This document shows positions 6,278-9,651 of a DNA stretch of 9,651 nucleotides, piece by piece. The position numbers and the translations under genes were made by a program. The stretch lies in contig CAZWDL010000186.1 in the NCBI GenBank assembly GCA_964632995.1, forward strand, positions 1 to 9,651, given 5' to 3'. Under the pieces are notes generated by a model, which saw nothing but the letters and a program-made list of their open reading frames with translations, was not told the origin of the DNA and did not search any database. Source of the DNA: CAZWDL01 sp964632995 (GTDB taxonomy: Bacteria; Bacteroidota; Bacteroidia; Chitinophagales; Saprospiraceae). Each line of letters begins with the position of its first letter. Positions within the stretch are counted from its first letter, which is position 1.

Positions 6278-7801
6278 TTACTTATCCATTTTATACAACT
6301 CTTTACCTTCTTCCTCGTACTTGTCTCCTCCCTTCCACATCGGCCGTTCTTCGTCATTGGCGACGAGGCGGGCAAGGGGAGCGTAGGCCTGGCAATATTT
6401 CAGCAGATAGCCCATATCCACCGAATCGGCTTCATCGGCCACCTGGTGGTAGTACTTGGCGATCGCTTCATCGAAGCTTGTAAAGCCCGGGCTGATCGTC
6501 AGCGCCGGCACGCCTTTCTGAGCAAAGGAAACGTTATCCGAGCGGTCAAACAGATTCTGTTCCGGTGCGGGATCGGCCATCACTTCCAGGCCGGCAGCGG
6601 CAGCAGCAGCTTCGATATGATCATCGATGCCGGTGCGACCAAATCCGATAACCGACAAGTAATCGGTATCATTATAACCGGCGCCGTCGGTATTCAGATT
6701 GAAAATGGTTTTTTCCAGTGGAATGAGCGGATGATCTGCATAATAGGCGCTTCCCAGCAGACCCAACTCTTCACCGGTGACCGCCAGAACAACGACCGAG
6801 CGTTTCGGGGGAGCCTGGCTGAAGGCCTTGGCCGCCGTCAGCAGCGCTACGGTGCCCATGGCATTGTCGCGGGCGCCGTTGAATATGCTGTCCTCTTCGG
6901 TATAAGCACCACCCCCTTGCTCGCCCACACCTACGTGATCGTAGTGGGCCGTCAACAGCAGGTACTCATCACGCAGTTCCGGATCAGTGCCCTCCAGAAC
7001 GCCCAGCACATTTTTCGACTGTATCTCCGAGCTGCGAAAGCCACTGCTCGACAGCTTTACTTTAACTTTTTCCCCGTCCTTCAGTTTCTGATAGAGTTCA
7101 TCGCCGGTGATATTCTTCACCCAGGCATAAACCAGATCATTGCCCGCTTTATCCTTTTCGGCCACCCGTAGTGATTCCCCGCCGAAATAGCGCTTAAAGA
7201 AATCCCAGGGGAAGCTCAGCTTGTAAATCTCTACCAGCGCCACCGCGCCGCGGGCCCTGGCCAATTCCTGTTTTTTTGACATGGAATTGAGTACCTCTAC
7301 CGGACCGTTGGCGCCCGGATAACCGGAAAGCGTGAAGACGACTTTTCCTTCCACATCCAGATCGGCATAATCGTCGATACCTTCGGCTTCATCCACCCAT
7401 CCATAGTTGGCGAAAACAGCAGTGGTCTTGATTTCTGCAGCATCGCCCCCCATAATGATGTAATCTTCGTCGAAGGTGAAGTCTTCTTTATTGACCGTCA
7501 TGGTGCTGCTTAGCGGCGGCTTCGTTGCTGAAAAGGGAATAACTTGAAAGTATTCGTTTGCTCCTTCGGCCGACTGATAACCGTAAGCCTCCAAATGAGC
7601 CGCAATATAGGTGGCCGCCATATCATTGCCCACCGAACCGGTTCTTCGTCCTCTCAGCATATCGTCTGCCAGGAAGCGCAACTGAGCCTCCACTTCCATC
7701 TCTTTCACCTCAAATTCCGGTAAACCGGAAGGCCCGCCGTTCTGGGACCAGCCCAAAGTTCCGGTTATCACGGCCACAATCATAAACAGGTATTTTTTCA
7801 T
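6278..7801 (-). CDS. Secreted M28 family zinc aminopeptidase
   Basis: This 507-residue protein is a co-catalytic two-zinc peptidase of family M28, probably an aminopeptidase acting outside the cytoplasm. A signal peptide occupies about residues 1-19 (M-K-K-Y-L-F-M-I-V-A-V-I-T-G-T-L-G-W-S). Residues about 125-200 look like a protease-associated insert (D-L-D-V-E-G-K-V-V-F-T-L-S-G, then A-R-A-R-G-A-V-A-L-V). The M28 domain runs from about 262 to 482 with all expected residues: H286 and D288 in H-Y-D-H, D312 in R-D-N-A, the E344-E345 pair in T-G-E-E-L-G, D372 in N-T-D-G, and H452 in Y-Y-H-Q-V. The frame is open 26 codons upstream, but the ATG at 7801 begins the signal peptide and lies just downstream of a good promoter. 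The last 20 residues are charged and not a recognised sorting domain. The gene is transcribed alone. Family assignment is secure; peptide specificity is unknown. Confidence 0.93.
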   Translation of the reverse strand: MKKYLFMIVAVITGTLGWSQNGGPSGLPEFEVKEMEVEAQLRFLADDMLRGRRTGSVGNDMAATYIAAHLEAYGYQSAEGANEYFQVIPFSATKPPLSSTMTVNKEDFTFDEDYIIMGGDAAEIKTTAVFANYGWVDEAEGIDDYADLDVEGKVVFTLSGYPGANGPVEVLNSMSKKQELARARGAVALVEIYKLSFPWDFFKRYFGGESLRVAEKDKAGNDLVYAWVKNITGDELYQKLKDGEKVKVKLSSSGFRSSEIQSKNVLGVLEGTDPELRDEYLLLTAHYDHVGVGEQGGGAYTEEDSIFNGARDNAMGTVALLTAAKAFSQAPPKRSVVVLAVTGEELGLLGSAYYADHPLIPLEKTIFNLNTDGAGYNDTDYLSVIGFGRTGIDDHIEAAAAAAGLEVMADPAPEQNLFDRSDNVSFAQKGVPALTISPGFTSFDEAIAKYYHQVADEADSVDMGYLLKYCQAYAPLARLVANDEERPMWKGGDKYEEEGKELYKMDK

Positions 7802-7843
7802 ACTTGGTCTTATTTGAATGTTGGTAAAATATTGAGGTAAAAA

Positions 7844-7874
7844 TAAAGATAATGCCGGCCGGCCGGGTAAACAA
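7844..7874 (-). promoter_or_regulatory. Bacteroidota-type promoter of the M28 peptidase gene
   Basis: Read on the minus strand, TTG (7874-7872) is followed after exactly 20 bases by TATCTTTA (7851-7844), close to the TTG-N19/20-TAnnTTTG promoter of this phylum. The predicted start of transcription is near 7837, giving a leader of about 35 nt before the ATG at 7801. The spacer is unusually GC-rich and contains repeating GGCC/CCGG palindromic sequence. Confidence 0.6.
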
Positions 7875-7909
7875 GGCAAAAGATTAGACCAGCAACCGAT
7901 TTTTAACTA

Positions 7910-7930
7910 CAAAAGTCCCGGTTACCGGGC
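7910..7930 (-). terminator. Possible terminator of the AAA+ ATPase transcript
   Basis: On the minus strand CCCGG (7929-7925) and CCGGG (7921-7917) form a five-GC-pair stem with a 3-base loop. It is followed by ACTTTTGTAG, a short T-rich tail. It lies about 50 bases after the ATPase stop and before the M28 promoter. A second weak stem, CCGTCT (7951-7956) with AGACGG (7968-7973), lies just upstream in the same readout. Stem and tail are both short, so the call is tentative. Confidence 0.4.
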
Positions 7931-7981
7931 AGATCTCCAGGTACTTTCCTCCGTCTCGAAGAAAGGAAGACGGGCATGCAC

Positions 7982-9091
7982 TCAGGAATTCAACATTTTA
8001 TCTCCAAGCTCCGGATCGGCCAGCAGTTCTAACAGCCCCGGGGTTTCCAGGGCCGCCATGGCCTGTGTCAGCCGCAAGCGCAAATCGTTAGGCAGAAAGT
8101 CTAACAAAAGGAAGGCCTTCAGATTATGCAGCTCCGGCTTCGTAAGCTGCGGCCTTTGTTCCAGATGATGCAGCAAGCGCGTACCGAGCCCCGCGAGTAT
8201 ATCAACCCGCAGTATGGCTCCGGTGACTATCCTTTCCAGGGGCGATCGTACGGTTTTGTCAAAATCATCAGCAGCCAACAGCTCGGCCGGCCCCGGCAAG
8301 CGGTACAGCTGCTGTTGTACGAAGGCCACGAAAGCGGCCACCGTTTCCTCATCCAGGCTGGCTTCGCCCAATGCCTGCACCAGCGATAATTCAGCCTCCA
8401 GGTTTTCAATAGCGGTGATGGATTCAAAAAACTGCACCAGGGTGCGCGGAGTAGTTCGCCGCCCCGTTATACTGTCCGGAAAAGTCAATAAAAATTGTAT
8501 GCCGCGGTCATCCACCCCGCGGTCCTGCGCCCAGCGCGCCCAGGTCTGCAAGTCGAAAGCGAGGGTGACGTGGCGCATCCGCGTAAGCAGGGAATCATCC
8601 ATGGGCGTTACGCTGTAATCGCCCTCGTAGGGATTGGCGGTCAGCACGATCTGCCAGCGGGCGGGAAGGGCCCAGCTGACCAGCCGGTAGTCCTGCAGCA
8701 GCTGCATCAGTCCGCGCAGAATGCGATCATCGGCCCGGTTGACATCATCGATCAACAGAATGCCCGGTCCAGCCTCCACCGGCGCCCAGTCGGGCGGGCG
8801 GAAAATAGTCACCTCCGTATCGCCCCGCTGTTGTACCCTCGGCATGCCGAGCAGGTCGCCCATCTCCTCGAATTGGGCAGGCGCAATATACACCAACGGG
8901 TAGCCCTGCCGCCGGGCGTAGTCCTGCACGATCTCGGTCTTACCGATCCCGTGCCGCCCCCAGATACACAGCGGCGCCTTGCGCCGGCCGGCGGCCTCGG
9001 CTTCCAGGTTGACCCGCAACAAGTGATCGATAAAGCGTACGAGCTCATCAGCCTTGAGTGCAGCGCCGTAGTGCTTGCCTTGTCTTTCCAT
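7982..9091 (-). CDS. MoxR/dynein-related (AAA_5-type) AAA+ ATPase
   Basis: This 369-residue protein is a single-domain AAA+ ATPase. The Walker A motif is G-R-H-G-I-G-K-T at residues 45-52, and Walker B is I-L-L-I-D-D at 111-116 followed by V-N-R-A. Sensor 1 is the Asn in L-T-A-N-P at 153, and a likely arginine finger is in S-L-L-T-R-M-R-H near 171. The L-x-G-x-P and W-A-P-V-E patterns between Walker A and B, and the N-P-Y-E-G-D-Y segment after sensor 1, are typical of MoxR/dynein-related proteins that pair with VWA proteins. Residues about 230-369 form a helical lid and extension, with no fused second domain. The gene lies downstream of a VWA gene on the same strand (135-base gap), which supports the pairing. 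Such ATPases are thought to remodel or mature partner proteins; the client here is unknown. The ATG at 9091 gives a normal N-terminus. Confidence 0.9.
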   Translation of the reverse strand: MERQGKHYGAALKADELVRFIDHLLRVNLEAEAAGRRKAPLCIWGRHGIGKTEIVQDYARRQGYPLVYIAPAQFEEMGDLLGMPRVQQRGDTEVTIFRPPDWAPVEAGPGILLIDDVNRADDRILRGLMQLLQDYRLVSWALPARWQIVLTANPYEGDYSVTPMDDSLLTRMRHVTLAFDLQTWARWAQDRGVDDRGIQFLLTFPDSITGRRTTPRTLVQFFESITAIENLEAELSLVQALGEASLDEETVAAFVAFVQQQLYRLPGPAELLAADDFDKTVRSPLERIVTGAILRVDILAGLGTRLLHHLEQRPQLTKPELHNLKAFLLLDFLPNDLRLRLTQAMAALETPGLLELLADPELGDKMLNS

Positions 9092-9173
9092 TCTTCTGTC
9101 GGTTTTCTGTAGCTGTTTTTAGTCTGTTAATGCGCTGTCCCAAAAGTTCATAGCCAAATTCCAGGAGTAGTCA

Positions 9174-9181
9174 CAAATTTA
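9174..9181 (-). promoter_or_regulatory. Candidate -7 box TAAATTTG for the AAA+ gene
   Basis: Read on the minus strand this is an exact TAnnTTTG match in the 135-base gap between the VWA gene and the ATPase gene. It predicts a leader of roughly 75 nt. No TTG lies at the right -33 distance. If real, the ATPase would have its own promoter besides any read-through from the VWA gene. Confidence 0.35.
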
Positions 9182-9220
9182 AGCGACCAATACCTTAGAC
9201 AGACCGCAGAATAGCTCGAC

Positions 9221-9241
9221 CAGCATCAAGCATCCAGCACC
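9221..9241 (-). repeat. TGGATGC-type heptad run at the VWA gene end
   Basis: On the minus strand this reads GGTGCTG-GATGCTT-GATGCTG, three degenerate 7-base units like those beside the palindromes at 500-518 and 4352-4370. It includes the last codons and the TGA stop (9228-9226) of the VWA gene. With only three units, chance or coding constraint cannot be excluded. Confidence 0.4.
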
Positions 9242-9651
9242 ACTCTCACCTTCCTTCCCGGCAAATGGCGTCCCTCCTCCTTTCCCGCAACAGCCCACAA
9301 TAAGGGAGAACGACAGCGCAGCTCCGGGGCGGGGCCTTCCCCGTCTGTAAAGTAGATTAAAGCATCGGGCCGGTAGTAATCGTTGGCCCAGGCGATCGGC
9401 GCATCGAAGCGCGTGCCGCCCCGGCCGAAAACCATTGACGGAGGGTGCCCGGCATAGGGGTACTTCCGCTGTATGCGGACATCGCATTCCACGATCATCA
9501 CCTCGAAGTCCTGCCGCCAGAGCCGGTGAATTTCCCTAAAAAAATGATCCAAAGTCTGTTGTTCCACACTGGCCGAGGTATCGACGGCTATCAGCAGCCG
9601 GCTGTTGCGAACAAGCTGAATGCCAGGGCTCGTCCCGTAACGCTTGGAGGG
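9226..9651 (-). CDS. VWA-like (DUF2201-type) metal-binding domain protein, 5' truncated
   Basis: This is the C-terminal 141 residues of a von Willebrand factor A-like protein, cut by the window end. The frame is open to base 9651 and the true start is beyond it; GTG at 9567 is internal. The MIDAS metal site begins with D-T-S-A-S (in L-L-I-A-V-D-T-S-A-S-V). Further MIDAS residues are the Thr of R-G-G-T-R-F and the Asp of Y-F-T-D-G-E-G. The G-G-T-R-F and Y-F-T-D-G-E-G...L-L-W-A-V pattern is that of the VWA-like domain of DUF2201 proteins, whose N-terminal part, outside this window, often resembles a metallopeptidase. It lies directly upstream of the MoxR-type ATPase on the same strand, its expected partner. 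The last codons and the stop overlap a heptad-like repeat, so the exact C-terminus may have been altered by repeat insertion. Confidence 0.85.
   Translation of the reverse strand, partial: PSKRYGTSPGIQLVRNSRLLIAVDTSASVEQQTLDHFFREIHRLWRQDFEVMIVECDVRIQRKYPYAGHPPSMVFGRGGTRFDAPIAWANDYYRPDALIYFTDGEGPAPELRCRSPLLWAVAGKEEGRHLPGRKVRVVLDA

Noticed and set aside
6446..7171. 241-residue plus-strand open frame
   Set aside because: It lies entirely opposite the M28 peptidase, whose motifs are complete on the minus strand, so it is an antisense shadow.
8495..9112. 205-residue plus-strand open frame
   Set aside because: It lies opposite the AAA+ ATPase with its intact Walker motifs and has no recognisable features of its own.
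1..9651. CRISPR arrays, tRNA or rRNA genes, prophage or transposase genes
   Set aside because: I saw no regularly spaced direct repeats of CRISPR size, no tRNA-like cloverleaf or rRNA sequence, and no integrase, transposase or phage structural motif. The palindromes and heptads are too short and isolated to be CRISPR.

Overview
The window looks like chromosomal DNA of a Bacteroidota member, possibly from the Saprospiria (Lewinella/Phaeodactylibacter-like) side of the phylum. By eye GC is in the mid-50s %. Genes lack clear Shine-Dalgarno sequences, and several are preceded by the Bacteroidota promoter signature (a -7 box close to TAnnTTTG, once with a well-spaced -33 TTG). Intergenic gaps hold short palindromes and degenerate 7-bp-period repeats, which I associate with this group from general experience. 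The lineage call is an inference; there is no rRNA or marker gene to confirm it.

Layout, left to right. (1) 1-466 (+): the 3' half of an HSL/BD-FAE-type alpha/beta-hydrolase esterase, cut by the window edge. (2) 515-995 (-): the relic of an S9 prolyl-oligopeptidase-type peptidase that has lost most of its beta-propeller, its catalytic triad and probably its start codon; it ends inside a palindrome/heptad repeat. (3) 1160-2791 (+): an inner-membrane-anchored TPR protein. (4) 3033-4145 (+): an exported right-handed beta-helix protein. (5) 4146-4632: a gene-poor stretch with a short region open on both strands and a second CTAGT...ACTAG palindrome. (6) 4633-4965 (+): a small putative lipoprotein. 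(7) 5250-6161 (+): an HtpX-like M48 membrane metalloprotease. (8) 6161-6277: a composite inverted-repeat element that fills the convergent gap and touches both neighbouring stop codons. (9) 6278-7801 (-): a secreted M28 zinc aminopeptidase with a PA-like insert and a good Bacteroidota promoter. (10) 7982-9091 (-): a MoxR/dynein-related AAA+ ATPase. (11) 9226-9651 (-): the C-terminal VWA part of a DUF2201-type protein, cut by the window edge.

How the genes work together: the only convincing functional pair is the VWA protein and the AAA+ ATPase, a widespread MoxR/VWA partnership in which the ATPase is thought to act as a chaperone or maturation factor. The other genes look like independent envelope and proteolysis functions (two active zinc peptidases, one dead serine peptidase, one esterase, one TPR membrane protein, one beta-helix, one lipoprotein) on separate transcripts. 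I see no phage, CRISPR, tRNA, rRNA or transposase gene, and no clear new multi-gene system. The most unusual material is non-coding: the dispersed palindromes and heptad repeats at gene ends, and the S9 relic that one of them borders.
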